Assembly: GCA_049601975.1 (NCBI GenBank)
Contig: JBMYRC010000029.1
Span: 1-37,928 of the forward strand
Length of the DNA stretch: 37,928 nt
Source: UBA6544 sp049601975
GTDB taxonomy: Bacteria; Pseudomonadota; Alphaproteobacteria; UBA8366
Reading direction: 5' to 3'
The notes beneath the pieces were generated by a model. It had not been told where the DNA came from. It made no database searches and saw nothing but the letters and a program-made list of their open reading frames with translations. Made by a program: the position numbers and the translations under genes. How positions within the stretch are numbered: position 1 is the first letter of the stretch; each line of letters begins with the position of its first letter. Shown piece by piece: positions 17,379-26,876 of the stretch.

Positions 17379-18256
17379 GCGCCCGGCTGAATGCGCCCAT
17401 CGATGACCGTCGGACCCGTCCCCGCCAAGGTTGTGCGGATCATCAAACGCCGGTCGCGGACCTCGTCATAGGGCAGGCCGCGATGCAGTACCGCGCGGTT
17501 ATCCCAGATGACGATATCGCCCGGCGACCATTTGTGGCGGTAGGTGTTCTCGGGCCGGGTCGCGAGCGCCACCAGCTCCGCGTTCAACGCCTCGGCTTCG
17601 ACGTCCGCCATGCCGTCGATGCGGGAGATGTGACTGCCGATCAACAACGACTTGCGGCCCGTCGTCGGATTAACGCGCACCATCGCTTGGGGCACCGGCG
17701 GCATCCTGCGGCGCTGCTCCGCCGTGACCGCGTCGGGCGACAGCTTGAGCCGAGAGTGGGCGATATCGTGATAGGCAATCTGGCCTGCGAGTTTGACCCG
17801 CATCTCCTCGCTCAACGCCTCATAGGCGGCGCGGGTCGAGGCGAATTCCGTATCTCCGCCACTTGTCGCGATCTCGCGCGCCGACAGCATGGAGGCCCGC
17901 GCGGGGATGGAATTGAAGGAGCTGTCCGTGTGCCAAAAATTATTGGCGCGCGTGAACAGCGCCTTCTGGCCGTTCGGGTCTTTCATCGTGCCGTCCGGAA
18001 AATAATTCGACATCCGAGCCACTTTCGAGCCGGAACCGACCGCACCCGGCAAAGTTGCTTCCAACGGGCCGAACCGCTCAGTAAAGGCTACTTGCTCTTC
18101 GTCGGTGACCGGTTGCCCCGGCAAGTGCAGGACGGAATAGTCATCGATCGCCCGGTCAATCGCGGCAATCGTCGCCTCGTCGAGAGCATCGCGCGCACCA
18201 AACCCGGTAATCCGCGCACCGAAGACCGGCGTCAGCGGGGTGATTTCAATCGTCAT
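17375..18256 (-). CDS. TauD/TfdA-family Fe(II)/2-oxoglutarate dioxygenase
   Basis: A 293-residue protein of the usual TauD/TfdA length. Iron ligands are His109-x-Asp111 (FWHTDSSF) and His258 (DNRAVLHRG), with Arg270 or Arg274 for 2-oxoglutarate (DRRLMIRT). The NPTTGRKSLLIGSH segment near 196 is characteristic of the TfdA-like branch, whose members cleave aryloxyacetates, sulfonates and similar ethers or acids; the substrate here is not known. The start at 18256 is chosen over 18295 because AAGGAAAG lies about seven bases upstream and the protein then begins as the family does (IEITPLTPVFGARITG). It is convergent with the acyl-CoA synthetase gene. Confidence 0.92.
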   Translation of the reverse strand: MTIEITPLTPVFGARITGFGARDALDEATIAAIDRAIDDYSVLHLPGQPVTDEEQVAFTERFGPLEATLPGAVGSGSKVARMSNYFPDGTMKDPNGQKALFTRANNFWHTDSSFNSIPARASMLSAREIATSGGDTEFASTRAAYEALSEEMRVKLAGQIAYHDIAHSRLKLSPDAVTAEQRRRMPPVPQAMVRVNPTTGRKSLLIGSHISRIDGMADVEAEALNAELVALATRPENTYRHKWSPGDIVIWDNRAVLHRGLPYDEVRDRRLMIRTTLAGTGPTVIDGRIQPGA

Positions 18257-18325
18257 GGTTTGGCTTTCCTTTTCCGCCGATTTTACCTGGGTCAATGACC
18301 GTCATCTTTGAAGAGGGGAAGCGTC

Positions 18326-18900
18326 ATTTATTTGTTGAGCCGGATTGTTCTGTCCGTGCTGCTGGTCGGTATGATCGCGATCTCCGATCGTCCCGCGACG
18401 GCACAATCCCCTGTCGTCCTGGTCGTCGCGGATCACCGCGACCCCAGCAGCATTCCATCCTCAAGCGATATCTTTCAGACCGCATAAAACACCATCGCCG
18501 CGCAATTAAAACGCAAGGGCATGATCGTGCGCAGCGTCGCCGATATTCCCTCTGCCCGCAAAATGAGCGGCACGATCGAGCGCAACATGGACCTAGCCGT
18601 GGAAGTCGCGCGTAATTCATCAGCACGCATTTCAACGGTCTTGGGGGTCATGATTTCCATATCCATGCATCGCAGGAATAAGGGCAATAGTTTTTTGTGT
18701 AAATCGACGGGGAAGCCCGCGACGTGGCATTCGGCAAAGTCACCGCGACGCACGAGTTCCGCAGCTGCAAAACGACACAACGTCGAGAAAAGCTGCGGGC
18801 GCGATTGCATGCTGGAAAGTGCAGCCGAAGCTGTCGCCACAACCACCGCCTAATTCACCAAAGCAATGGCGGAGAAGCTGAAAACCGCTAAATTCCACAT
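18326..18900 (+). pseudogene. Relic of a secreted protein of unknown family
   Basis: A frame opening near 18326 encodes a good signal peptide (LLSRIVLSVLLVGMIAI, ending ATAQS) and then a mature N-terminus, PVVLVVADHRDPSS. It is broken by TAA at 18485, continues as NTIAAQLKRKGMIVRSVADI, and seems to shift frame near 18620-18640. A neighbouring frame there reads IDGEARDVAFGKVTATHEF, and the original frame resumes near the end as AEAVATTT, TAA (18851), FTKAMAEKLKTA. No full-length frame exists. The pieces suggest a periplasmic or exported protein of about 190 residues. I do not recognise the family, and the frameshift positions are approximate. It fills the gap between two leftward genes. Confidence 0.5.
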
Positions 18901-18920
18901 ACGTTCCTCACGCCCTCCTG

Positions 18921-19379
18921 CTAATGTGAGACCGCCGGATCACGCCGCAATATGTCGACACATTTATACGTCATCACCACCTCATCCCGCTGATTGTAGG
19001 TGGTGAACCCGAAAGTCACGATGCCCCTGTCCCGCTTCGACCGCGAGGGCCGGGCTTCCAGGATCTCAATCACCGTGCGCATGGTGTCCCCGGCGAATAC
19101 GGGTCGTGGCCAGCGCACATCATCTAGCCCCGGCCCACCGAGATTGTTTTCCCCCATCAAGCCTAGCTCCACCCAGAGCCGGTTGGCGAGCCCCAGGGTC
19201 TGCAGACCGCTGGAGATCATGTCGCCGTGAATACCCTTCTTTGAAGTTTCCCTGTCGGTGTGGATCGGCTGTGGGTCATAAGCCATGGAGAAGTCGACCA
19301 TCTGTCCCTCGGTCAGCGTGACGGACCGTGTCTCAAATGTCTCGCCGACCGTAAACCCTTCGAAATAGCGTGCGTGCAT
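18921..19379 (-). CDS. MaoC-family (R)-specific enoyl-CoA hydratase-like protein
   Basis: A 152-residue single hot-dog domain. It has the MaoC pattern FSMAYDPQPIHTD (Asp35 and His40 as the hydratase dyad) and the usual SSGLQTLGLANRL and GLDDVRWPRPVFAGDT strands. It should hydrate an enoyl-CoA or a related unsaturated thioester or acid in the cytosol. The start at 19379 is marked by AGGAAGGG five bases upstream; a longer in-frame reading extends back into the neighbouring gene and is not real. It lies 11 bases after the tartrate/D-malate dehydrogenase-like gene, so the two form an operon. Confidence 0.92.
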   Translation of the reverse strand: MHARYFEGFTVGETFETRSVTLTEGQMVDFSMAYDPQPIHTDRETSKKGIHGDMISSGLQTLGLANRLWVELGLMGENNLGGPGLDDVRWPRPVFAGDTMRTVIEILEARPSRSKRDRGIVTFGFTTYNQRDEVVMTYKCVDILRRDPAVSH

Positions 19380-19390
19380 ACCGACCCTTC

Positions 19391-20470
19391 CTAGATCGCG
19401 TCGGCGATGGCTTTGCCGAGATCTTGCGTCGTCGCCTTGCCACCCATGTCGGGGGTCAGTGGGGCGTTCTTGTCCGACAAAACGGTCTCGATCGCCTTGA
19501 CGACGGCATCCGCAGCCTCTTGCTCGCCCAAATGCTCCAGCATCATCGCGCCCGACCAAATCTGGCCGATCGGGTTGGCGATACCCTTGCCCGCGATATC
19601 GGGGGCAGAGCCGTGCACCGGTTCGAACATCGAGGGGTAGTCCTTCTCGGGATTGATATTGGCGCCGGGGGCGACTGCGATGGTGCCAGTCACGGCAGGG
19701 CCCAGGTCCGAGAGGATATCGCCGAATAGATTGCTCCCCACCACCACGTCGAACCAATCCGGATGCTGGACGAAATGCGCCGTCAGAATATCGATATGGT
19801 ACTGGTCGGTCTTGATGTCGGGATAGTCCTTACCGACCTCGGCGAAGCGCTCGTCCCAATAGGGCATGGTGTGCGAGATGCCGTTCGACTTGGTGGCCGA
19901 GGTGAGGTGCTTCTTCGGGCGGCTCTGCGCCAGATCGAAGGCGTAGCGCATGATCCGATCGCAGCCGCGCCGGGTGAAGATGTTCTCCTGCATGCACATC
20001 TCGAGGTCGGTGCCCTCGTACATGCGCCCGCCGATATTGGAGTATTCGCCCTCGTTGTTCTCGCGCACCACATACATGTCGATGTCGCCGGTCTCATAGC
20101 CGTGCACCGGCGGCGTGATGCCGGGCAGCAGGCGCACCGGGCGCAGGTTGACGTATTGCTGGAACTCGCGGCGGATCGGGATCAACAAACCCCAGAGCGA
20201 GATGTGATCCGGCACGCCGGGAAAGCCGACCGCGCCCAGGAAGATCGAATCGCAGCCCGCCAATTGCTCCAAGCCGTCCTCCGGCATCATCGCGCCCTTC
20301 TTTGCGTAGCGCTCACAGTTCCAGTCGTAATGCTCAAAACCATAATTGAAGCCATATTTCTTGCCGACCGCTTCCAGCACGCGCAGCCCCTCGGGCACCA
20401 CTTCGTTGCCGATCCCGTCGCCGGGGATGACCGAAATTCCAAATTTCTTCTCGTTAGTTTGCTCCGCCAC
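19391..20470 (-). CDS. Tartrate/D-malate dehydrogenase-like (isocitrate/isopropylmalate dehydrogenase family)
   Basis: A 359-residue NAD-dependent beta-hydroxyacid oxidative decarboxylase. It resembles E. coli DmlA and bacterial tartrate dehydrogenases: PGDGIGNEVVPEGLRVL near the start, VPDHISLWGLLIPIRREF, NLRPVRLLPGI, VRENNEGEYSNIGGR, SATKSNG, NLFGDILSDLGP and EPVHGSAPDIAGKGIANP. It lacks the isopropylmalate-specific loop and has no leu neighbours, so a D-malate or tartrate role fits better than LeuB. It starts with GTG, preceded by AGGAGG with eight bases of spacing. The next gene, a MaoC hydratase, is co-transcribed. The upstream hydantoinase operon ends 115 bases away and may or may not read through. 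Confidence 0.9.
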   Translation of the reverse strand: MAEQTNEKKFGISVIPGDGIGNEVVPEGLRVLEAVGKKYGFNYGFEHYDWNCERYAKKGAMMPEDGLEQLAGCDSIFLGAVGFPGVPDHISLWGLLIPIRREFQQYVNLRPVRLLPGITPPVHGYETGDIDMYVVRENNEGEYSNIGGRMYEGTDLEMCMQENIFTRRGCDRIMRYAFDLAQSRPKKHLTSATKSNGISHTMPYWDERFAEVGKDYPDIKTDQYHIDILTAHFVQHPDWFDVVVGSNLFGDILSDLGPAVTGTIAVAPGANINPEKDYPSMFEPVHGSAPDIAGKGIANPIGQIWSGAMMLEHLGEQEAADAVVKAIETVLSDKNAPLTPDMGGKATTQDLGKAIADAI

Positions 20471-20585
20471 GGACGCGCCCTCCTAATCTCTCGATGAGTT
20501 TCTTTGGTTGCCAGGAACGTAGTCGCCAGGTGACCCGGTGGCAATACGCCGCGATGGGCGGGGGCCCGCCAATGAGGATCCAAAA

Positions 20586-22682
20586 TCAAACCCCGCTAAA
20601 TTGGATCACGATGTTGTTGAGGTCGTCTAGGTGGACTTGCCATCCTGGTGGCACGACAACGGTAGAATCGTATTCCTCGACGATGATCGGGCCTGCAAGG
20701 GGGCGCGCGCTCAACGCCGGACGGGTTAATATTTTCGTCCCGAGAGACCCAGAATCGGGCCCGAAATACACGGAGCGCAGCGTTACATCTGCTGCTTTCG
20801 ACTTCGTTTCCTCATCCCAACGGCCCACATGATCGACGCCGCGGTCAACCGTCACGATCACATGAATATTCACCAACTCGAATGCGCGATGGTCCGCCCT
20901 GTGTCCAAACAGACGTTCGTATTCTTCCTCAAACCCATCTTCTGCTTGACGCAAAACGGCCTCACTCGCCACCAACTCAGCTAACGGTACCATCAGCTCC
21001 GACGATTGCCCCAAATAGCGAATATCCGCCAATGCCGAATAGGACACTTTCGCTTCCTCAAACCCCTCGGCCAGAATACGTTGCTTTAAGTTTTCGCGCA
21101 TGTCGTCGATCACCGCCTGCAAGACGCTCAAGTCGGGCGATGTTGTATCCGTCAGGACGGTACGGGTCGTGTGGTGCTCGACCTCGGAGCGGAGAAGTCC
21201 GAACGCACTGAAGAGACCCGGCGCCGGTGGCACCAGTATTTGTCTAATACCCAAGGCCTCGGCGACGCCAGCGGCGTGGATCGGTCCCGCGCCACCGAAC
21301 GCCATCATCACGAAATCCGCCGGATCGCGTCCGCGCTCGACGGAGACGGTCTTAATCGCCCGCACCATATTTGAATTCGCGATGGTATGGACACCATGCG
21401 CTGCATCCAGGAGAGACAGACCGGCCGGACCGGCCACGACCTTATCGACAGCATTCTCGGCCAAGCTGCGGTCGACAGTGAGCGCGCCGCCCGCAAGCGA
21501 GCCATCATGCAGGAAGCCCAGGACTAAATTCGCGTCCGTCACCGTCGGGTCCGTATTCCCCCACCCATAACAGGCCGGCCCCGGAGACGCACCCGCACTC
21601 CGCGGTCCCACCCGCAACGCACCGCCGGTGTCGATCGCCGCGATACTGCCGCCGCCCGCACCCACTTCCGAAATATCGATGACCGGAATTCGGAGCAAAT
21701 ACCCGCCGCCGCGCACCAACCGGCTGCTGACCGAGACCGGGCCGCCGACTTCATAATCGCGCGCGCGCAGTATCTCACCGTTCTCGATAATAGAGGCTTT
21801 GGTCGTCGTCCCCCCCATATCGAGGGTGATGACATTCTGTTGTCCCGCATCGAGCGAGGCTCGCAATGCCGCGACAACACCCGCGGCCGGGCCTGATTCT
21901 ATGATGGAGACAGGACGTTCCGACGCGGTTTGCGAGGGCACCAAGCCACCATTTGATTGCATGACGAGGATGGGCGCCGCGATGTCGATACTATCTAGTT
22001 TGCGTCGCAAATTCGCCAAATATTCGGCGATCAACGGCGCGACATAAGCATTCACGACCGTCGTGCTCGTGCGTTCAAACTCCTGCAATTCAGGCAAGAT
22101 GTCCGACGACAGCGAAATATGAACCCCGGGAAGTTTTGGCTCGATGTAATCGCGAACCCGCTGTTCGTGAGCCGCATTGCGGTATGAGTGCAAAAAACAG
22201 ACTGCAATCGCCGTCACTTTCTCCGCGATACAGGTCTCTACGATAGCATCCAATCCGGACATATCGAGCGGCGTTAAAACGATGCCTGTACTGTCGAGAC
22301 GTTCCGTGACCTCGAAGCGCAGGGCGCGTTCCGCAAGGGGTGGCGGTTTTTCCCAGCCGAGATCGTAGGACAATGGAATCCGGATTCGCCTCAGCTCAAG
22401 AACATCGCGGAAGCCCGCTGTCGTGATCAGTGCCATCCGCGCACCGCGGCGCTCCAGAATAGCGTTTGTCGCGACGGTCGTTGCATGCACCACCTCATCG
22501 ATAAACATATCGCTGTCTTGAAGCACATCGCGGATGCCGGCCACGATGGCCTCGGCGTAATCATCGGGGGTGGACGGTACTTTTAGCTTCTCTAATTGTC
22601 CGCTTGGCGTCAAAAACACGAGGTCGGTGAAGGTGCCGCCGATATCGACACCGACGCGAATGCCAGGCGAGATAGCGCTCAT
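20586..22682 (-). CDS. Hydantoinase/oxoprolinase family subunit A (HyuA-like)
   Basis: A 698-residue ATP-binding subunit of the N-methylhydantoinase, 5-oxoprolinase and acetone/acetophenone carboxylase superfamily. The actin-like phosphate loops are clear: GVDIGGTFTDLVFL (residues 11-24) and DMGGTTTKASI near 287. A GAGGGSIAAID segment lies near 340 and HAAGVAEALGI near 470. The subunit phosphorylates or activates the substrate for opening or carboxylation by the B subunit. Its ATG overlaps the stop of the hyuB-like gene by four bases. Substrate specificity (hydantoin, oxoproline, ketone) cannot be decided from sequence; no third small subunit of acetone carboxylase is present, which argues against acetone. 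Confidence 0.93.
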   Translation of the reverse strand: MSAISPGIRVGVDIGGTFTDLVFLTPSGQLEKLKVPSTPDDYAEAIVAGIRDVLQDSDMFIDEVVHATTVATNAILERRGARMALITTAGFRDVLELRRIRIPLSYDLGWEKPPPLAERALRFEVTERLDSTGIVLTPLDMSGLDAIVETCIAEKVTAIAVCFLHSYRNAAHEQRVRDYIEPKLPGVHISLSSDILPELQEFERTSTTVVNAYVAPLIAEYLANLRRKLDSIDIAAPILVMQSNGGLVPSQTASERPVSIIESGPAAGVVAALRASLDAGQQNVITLDMGGTTTKASIIENGEILRARDYEVGGPVSVSSRLVRGGGYLLRIPVIDISEVGAGGGSIAAIDTGGALRVGPRSAGASPGPACYGWGNTDPTVTDANLVLGFLHDGSLAGGALTVDRSLAENAVDKVVAGPAGLSLLDAAHGVHTIANSNMVRAIKTVSVERGRDPADFVMMAFGGAGPIHAAGVAEALGIRQILVPPAPGLFSAFGLLRSEVEHHTTRTVLTDTTSPDLSVLQAVIDDMRENLKQRILAEGFEEAKVSYSALADIRYLGQSSELMVPLAELVASEAVLRQAEDGFEEEYERLFGHRADHRAFELVNIHVIVTVDRGVDHVGRWDEETKSKAADVTLRSVYFGPDSGSLGTKILTRPALSARPLAGPIIVEEYDSTVVVPPGWQVHLDDLNNIVIQFSGV

Positions 22683-24400
22683 TTAGCGCGCTCCGCGCGC
22701 AGCGCCGAGGTGCCGTCTTCATCAACCCGCCAAGGCGGGCCGGTGACGGCCACACCATAGTCCCGAGCCGCCGCTTCAATACTCACCTTGTCGTGGTAGA
22801 CGTCTTCCAGAACCTGCTCGGGCGGGCGCGCGAACGGGTCGCCGTAACCACCGCCACCCGCCGTCGTGTGCCGAATGGATTGGCCTCGTGTAATCGGTTT
22901 AACGAACTTCGTCGGCAGCCTTTCCCAGTCCTCGCCATTATAAAAAATATTATTGGAAGGGGCGCCCGAACCGCCACCATTGACGCCGAAAGGTGGGTGA
23001 TCGCGCCTGTCGGATCGTAACTGCAGGCGCGCGCTCTCGCCGAGGTAGCGCAGCTCCCTCACCACCGCCATGCCGCCGCGCCATTCACCTGGCCCGCCGC
23101 TATCGGCGACTAACTCATAGCGCTCAACGCGGATGGGGCCTGAATTCTCGATCGCCTCGATGGGCGCGTTGGAAATGTTTGCCGCCGGGTTCGCGACCCC
23201 ATCTATGCCTTCTTTATGCTCGCCGCCGCCCCAGCAACCCATGACCGCTTCGCGGAACTGGGAATAATTTCCTTCACTGTCATATCCGGCAATGCTGTAG
23301 CTCGTCGTACCGCCCTCACCGGGTGCGCGGATGCGATCCGGGACTGCCTTGGCTAAGGCCCCGGCGATAGCATCGATGACGCGGAAACCCGTTACACCCC
23401 GCGCAGCACAGGCGCCCGGTGGACGTGGATTTACCAGACTGCCGAGTTCCGCGACCGCCTTGATGGGGCGAAAAAACCCAGCATTATTTGGGACGTCCTC
23501 CACCATAATCGAGCGGATGGCGAAATAGATCGCCGATTTTGCAAAGGACAGGGTGGAATTGATCGCGCCCTGGACCTGTCCCGATGTACCTGCAAAGTCG
23601 ACCGTCAATTCATCGTCTTCTACATGAAGTGCGACCTGTACTTTGATCGGTATGCCGTAATTTACCCCGTCATCATCGAGGTAATCGGTAAATTCATATA
23701 CGCCGTTGGGGATGGCCTGCATTGTTGCCCGGGCACCGCGTTCGCTGTAATCGAGCAGCGCCTCGAAAGATTGCTCAAGTTGTTCGATGCCATAGCGGTC
23801 AGCCAATTCCTGCATGCCACGCTCGCCGATCTCGCAGGCGGCTAGCTGTGCCCGGACGTCTCCGAGCACGACCTCCGGCTGGCGGACGTTGAGACGGAGC
23901 ATACTGTATAGCGTATCGTTCGCTTCGCCTCGGTCGTATAGTTTGACCACGGGAATACGGATACCTTCCTGAAAGATTTCCGTCGAATCCGCCGCACTCG
24001 AGCCCGGCACCCGACCGCCCATGTCGTTGTGGTGGGCGACAAGGATGGCGAACCCGAGGAGGACATCGCCCACGAAAACCGGCTTAAACATGAAGATGTC
24101 CGGCAAATGCATGCCGCCGTGATAAGGATCATTTAATACATAAACATCACCTTTCTCGATCGCATCGCCGTATTTATTGAGCACGGCTTCAATCGCATCC
24201 GGGATCGAGCCGAGATGAAGTGGCAGCGATAGCCCTTGTGCAATCATGCGGCCTCGCCTGTCGCAGAACGCGCTCGAGATATCCATCGTATCCTTCATGA
24301 TAGATGAATAGGCGATACGGACGACAGTCAGCAGCATTTCGTCCACGACGGAGCCGATCGCATTCTTGATCAGCTCGAGGCGAACAGGATCAAGTGGCAT
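22679..24400 (-). CDS. Hydantoinase/oxoprolinase family subunit B (HyuB-like)
   Basis: A 573-residue partner of the A subunit. It begins with the family-typical LDPVRLELIKNAIGSVVDEM and contains DPYHGGMHLPDIF near residue 92, VAHHNDMGGRVPGS near 115, RPPGACAARGVTG near 330 and TAGGGGYGDPFARP near the C-terminus. Start 24400 is chosen over 24436: its ATG sits within the last codons of the upstream lyase gene (11-base overlap), giving tight translational coupling. The gene order lyase-hyuB-hyuA on one transcript suggests that the ring- or amide-opening reaction feeds, or is fed by, the C-C lyase. Confidence 0.93.
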   Translation of the reverse strand: MPLDPVRLELIKNAIGSVVDEMLLTVVRIAYSSIMKDTMDISSAFCDRRGRMIAQGLSLPLHLGSIPDAIEAVLNKYGDAIEKGDVYVLNDPYHGGMHLPDIFMFKPVFVGDVLLGFAILVAHHNDMGGRVPGSSAADSTEIFQEGIRIPVVKLYDRGEANDTLYSMLRLNVRQPEVVLGDVRAQLAACEIGERGMQELADRYGIEQLEQSFEALLDYSERGARATMQAIPNGVYEFTDYLDDDGVNYGIPIKVQVALHVEDDELTVDFAGTSGQVQGAINSTLSFAKSAIYFAIRSIMVEDVPNNAGFFRPIKAVAELGSLVNPRPPGACAARGVTGFRVIDAIAGALAKAVPDRIRAPGEGGTTSYSIAGYDSEGNYSQFREAVMGCWGGGEHKEGIDGVANPAANISNAPIEAIENSGPIRVERYELVADSGGPGEWRGGMAVVRELRYLGESARLQLRSDRRDHPPFGVNGGGSGAPSNNIFYNGEDWERLPTKFVKPITRGQSIRHTTAGGGGYGDPFARPPEQVLEDVYHDKVSIEAAARDYGVAVTGPPWRVDEDGTSALRAERAK

Positions 24401-25256
24401 ATTTCTTTTCCATTTCCCGGATCGATGCCATGTCATTGATCTCCCAAAGTTCGTCGAAGCCGATCATGCGGTCGGCGATTCCTTCGGACGTTCCGCTCTT
24501 GCGAATTTCAGCCAGGACTTCCTGCATCGTTTTTGCCGCCGCCATCAGTGACTGCACATAGAAGCAACAGGTCTTGAAGCCCAATGCTTCGACTTCTTTT
24601 GCCGACATTCTTGGTACCATTGGACTGGGGCTATGATTCCAGTGTAACGGTACCCGGCCTTTGAAATGATCGGCGACTGCCTTGACCTCATTCATAGAAT
24701 CTCGAACTTCACAGAACAGCATGTCAGCACCCGCTTCAACATAGGCGTCGCAACGCTCGAGAACGTCATCGAGCCCGTTGACCAGCATAGCGTCGCACCG
24801 CGCGATAAGTACGAAATCTGGATCTTCACGTGCGTCCTGCGCAGCCTTTAGCTTTTGGCACATTTCCTCTTTGGGAATAAGCGTCTTGCCAAACATATGG
24901 CCACACCGCTTGGGCCAAACTTGATCTTCCAAATGTATACCCGAGACACCAGCGTGTTCGAATTCCTTCACCGTGCGCACCACATTGATGGCGTTACCGT
25001 AGCCGTTATCCGCATCGACGATTACGGGTATCGTCAACGCATCCGCAATGTAGCGAGCGTTTCGCGTCATCTCTTCCAAGGTAACCAAACCGACATCCGG
25101 ATATCCCCGGCATGCCGCCACCCCGGCGCCGGTGACAACGCAAAGCTCGAAGCCAGCTTGCTCAACGAGACGCGCGCTAAACGCGTCATGCGCACCTCCG
25201 GCCATAACGATGCCGTCTGATTCCAATAATTGCCGTAACCGCTGTGTCTTGCGCAT
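24390..25256 (-). CDS. Isocitrate lyase/PEP mutase superfamily lyase
   Basis: A 288-residue TIM barrel of the PEP mutase/isocitrate lyase superfamily. The Mg-binding acidic residues lie in VDADNGYGN (Asp81, Asp83) and HLEDQ (Glu110). The loop PKRCGHMFGK places a Cys at 118, as in 2-methylisocitrate and isocitrate lyases, where this Cys is the acid/base. So a 2-hydroxy- or alkyl-malate C-C lyase or an oxaloacetate decarboxylase is likelier than a phosphonomutase. The start at 25256 has GGGAG seven bases upstream; an ATG two codons earlier is too close to that site. It is the first gene of the operon with the HyuB and HyuA genes. Confidence 0.88.
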   Translation of the reverse strand: MRKTQRLRQLLESDGIVMAGGAHDAFSARLVEQAGFELCVVTGAGVAACRGYPDVGLVTLEEMTRNARYIADALTIPVIVDADNGYGNAINVVRTVKEFEHAGVSGIHLEDQVWPKRCGHMFGKTLIPKEEMCQKLKAAQDAREDPDFVLIARCDAMLVNGLDDVLERCDAYVEAGADMLFCEVRDSMNEVKAVADHFKGRVPLHWNHSPSPMVPRMSAKEVEALGFKTCCFYVQSLMAAAKTMQEVLAEIRKSGTSEGIADRMIGFDELWEINDMASIREMEKKYAT

Positions 25257-25501
25257 TGTCATACTCCCGCTATCGAAGGTTCGACGTTTACGGATAGACA
25301 GCGCATCTATCCCTGCAAGAGAAATGGACCATTATTGGGCAATGCAAAGACGGAGATATGGACGGTGCTCTCATGATTAATCCCAAGAGCGGCCTCAACC
25401 ATGAGTAGGACAAAACACTTCGAATCGACTTCGAAACAAGCACCCATGCGGCTCCAAACCGCACCCTGCTGGACAGGCCCGGACGATGATTGCATGCTCC
25501 C

Positions 25502-26863
25502 ATGCTGGACACACAGCCTCCGGACACCCTGACCATTCCGATGATCCTTGCCGCCAATGCCAACGCCCAGGGCAGCCACGTCGGAGAGTGGCGGCATCCC
25601 GATGCTTGGGACAAGCCGGCCGCGAACATTGCTAATGCGGTGCGCCTCGCGCAGATCGCCGAGGCCGGGAAGATGGACCTGCTCTTTCTCGCCGACGGCA
25701 ATGGTGTGCGAAATATGGACAAGCCGGACCTTTTCGCGGCCACCTCGCCCTCGGACCGGCCGGGGGTGTTCGAGCCCGTCACGCTGCTATCGGCCTTGGC
25801 GATGGTGACGCAGCACATCGGCCTCGTCGCCACCACTACCACGACATACGATGAGCCCTTCCACGTCGCACGGCGTTTCGCCTCGCTTGACCATATTAGC
25901 GGTGGGCGTGCCGGGTGGAACCTGGTCACGACGTCCAATGCGCTCGATGCGCTGAACTTTAGCCATGCAGAGCATGTCGCCCGCGACACGCGATACGAGC
26001 GCGCCAACGAGTTCGCCGACATTGTGACGGGCCTTTGGGATTCCTGGGCGGATGACGCCTTTCCCCAAGACAAGGCGACGGGGCAATTTCTTGACCCCTC
26101 TAAGGCCCAGGCCATCGGCCATCAGGGCAAGCATTTCCAGGTTTTGGGCCCGCTCAACGCGCCGCGCCCGCCACAAGGGCATCCGGTGGTCTTTTCCGCC
26201 GGACAGTCGGAGGACGGGCGCGAGCTATCGGCGCGCCATTCGGATTGCATCTTCGCCATTGAGGCGACGCTTCCGGCCGCGCAGACGCTTTATGCTGACT
26301 TCAAGGGACGTCTCGGGAAATACGGGCGCACGGCGGATGATCTCAAAATTTTGGCCGGAGTCACGATCTTCGTTGGCGAAACAGAACAGCAGGCAGACGA
26401 TCTTGCCGGTGAATTGGACGATCTGGTGCCGCCGGCCGTCGGCGTCGACTATCTCTCGAAAATGACCGGGCTCAATATGAAAGAGCATCCGGTTGACGGC
26501 CCCATGCCCAACTGGCCCGAGGGACATCACGGCCCGACCGGTATCGCCAACGCCATTGTCGAGGTCGCCCAAAAAGAAGGCTTGACCGTGCGCCAGACCT
26601 ACAAGCGGATCCTGCCGCAGATGGCCGGTAACATGTTCAAGGGCGACCCCATCCAGGTCGCCGATGTCATGGAAGAATGGTTTCGCGGAAAGGGTTGTGA
26701 CGGTTTTATGATTGCGGCCCCCGTGGTGCCGACCGGCATGGAGCGCTTCACCCGCCTTGTCATACCCGAGTTGCAGCGTCGCGGCCTCTTCCGCCGGGAG
26801 TACGAAGGCGGCACACTGCGCGAAAACCTCGGGCTGAGACGGCCTGTTCGTCGAAACGCGTGA
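25502..26863 (+). CDS. LLM-class flavin-dependent monooxygenase (NtaA/SnaA/DszA type)
   Basis: A 453-residue FMNH2-dependent monooxygenase of the bacterial luciferase-like fold, group of nitrilotriacetate monooxygenase A. Features: N-terminal strand with GSHVGEWRHPDAW; LLFLADG near residue 58; the TTTTYDEPFHVARRFASLDHISGGRAGWNLVT block; and PVVFSAGQSEDGRELSARHSD. These enzymes need a separate NAD(P)H:FMN reductase, not seen here. They oxidise amines, sulfur heterocycles or sulfonates. The start at 25502 has no clear ribosome site; a TTG four codons upstream is an alternative and an in-frame TGA just before it bars a longer form. The gene stands alone between an outward lyase operon and a convergent dead esterase. 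Confidence 0.9.
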   Translation: MLDTQPPDTLTIPMILAANANAQGSHVGEWRHPDAWDKPAANIANAVRLAQIAEAGKMDLLFLADGNGVRNMDKPDLFAATSPSDRPGVFEPVTLLSALAMVTQHIGLVATTTTTYDEPFHVARRFASLDHISGGRAGWNLVTTSNALDALNFSHAEHVARDTRYERANEFADIVTGLWDSWADDAFPQDKATGQFLDPSKAQAIGHQGKHFQVLGPLNAPRPPQGHPVVFSAGQSEDGRELSARHSDCIFAIEATLPAAQTLYADFKGRLGKYGRTADDLKILAGVTIFVGETEQQADDLAGELDDLVPPAVGVDYLSKMTGLNMKEHPVDGPMPNWPEGHHGPTGIANAIVEVAQKEGLTVRQTYKRILPQMAGNMFKGDPIQVADVMEEWFRGKGCDGFMIAAPVVPTGMERFTRLVIPELQRRGLFRREYEGGTLRENLGLRRPVRRNA

Positions 26864-26876
26864 CGGAGCCTGTGAC

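Noticed and set aside
19380..19757. Long N-terminal extension of the MaoC protein
   Set aside because: The extra residues are an out-of-frame reading of the dehydrogenase gene, Arg/Gly-rich and domain-free; a strong ribosome site marks the short start.
25307..25490. Possible short protein on the minus strand upstream of the LLM monooxygenase
   Set aside because: The frame runs antisense into the monooxygenase gene, has no ribosome site and shows no recognisable domain. The 25257-25501 gap is best left as an untranslated divergent spacer.
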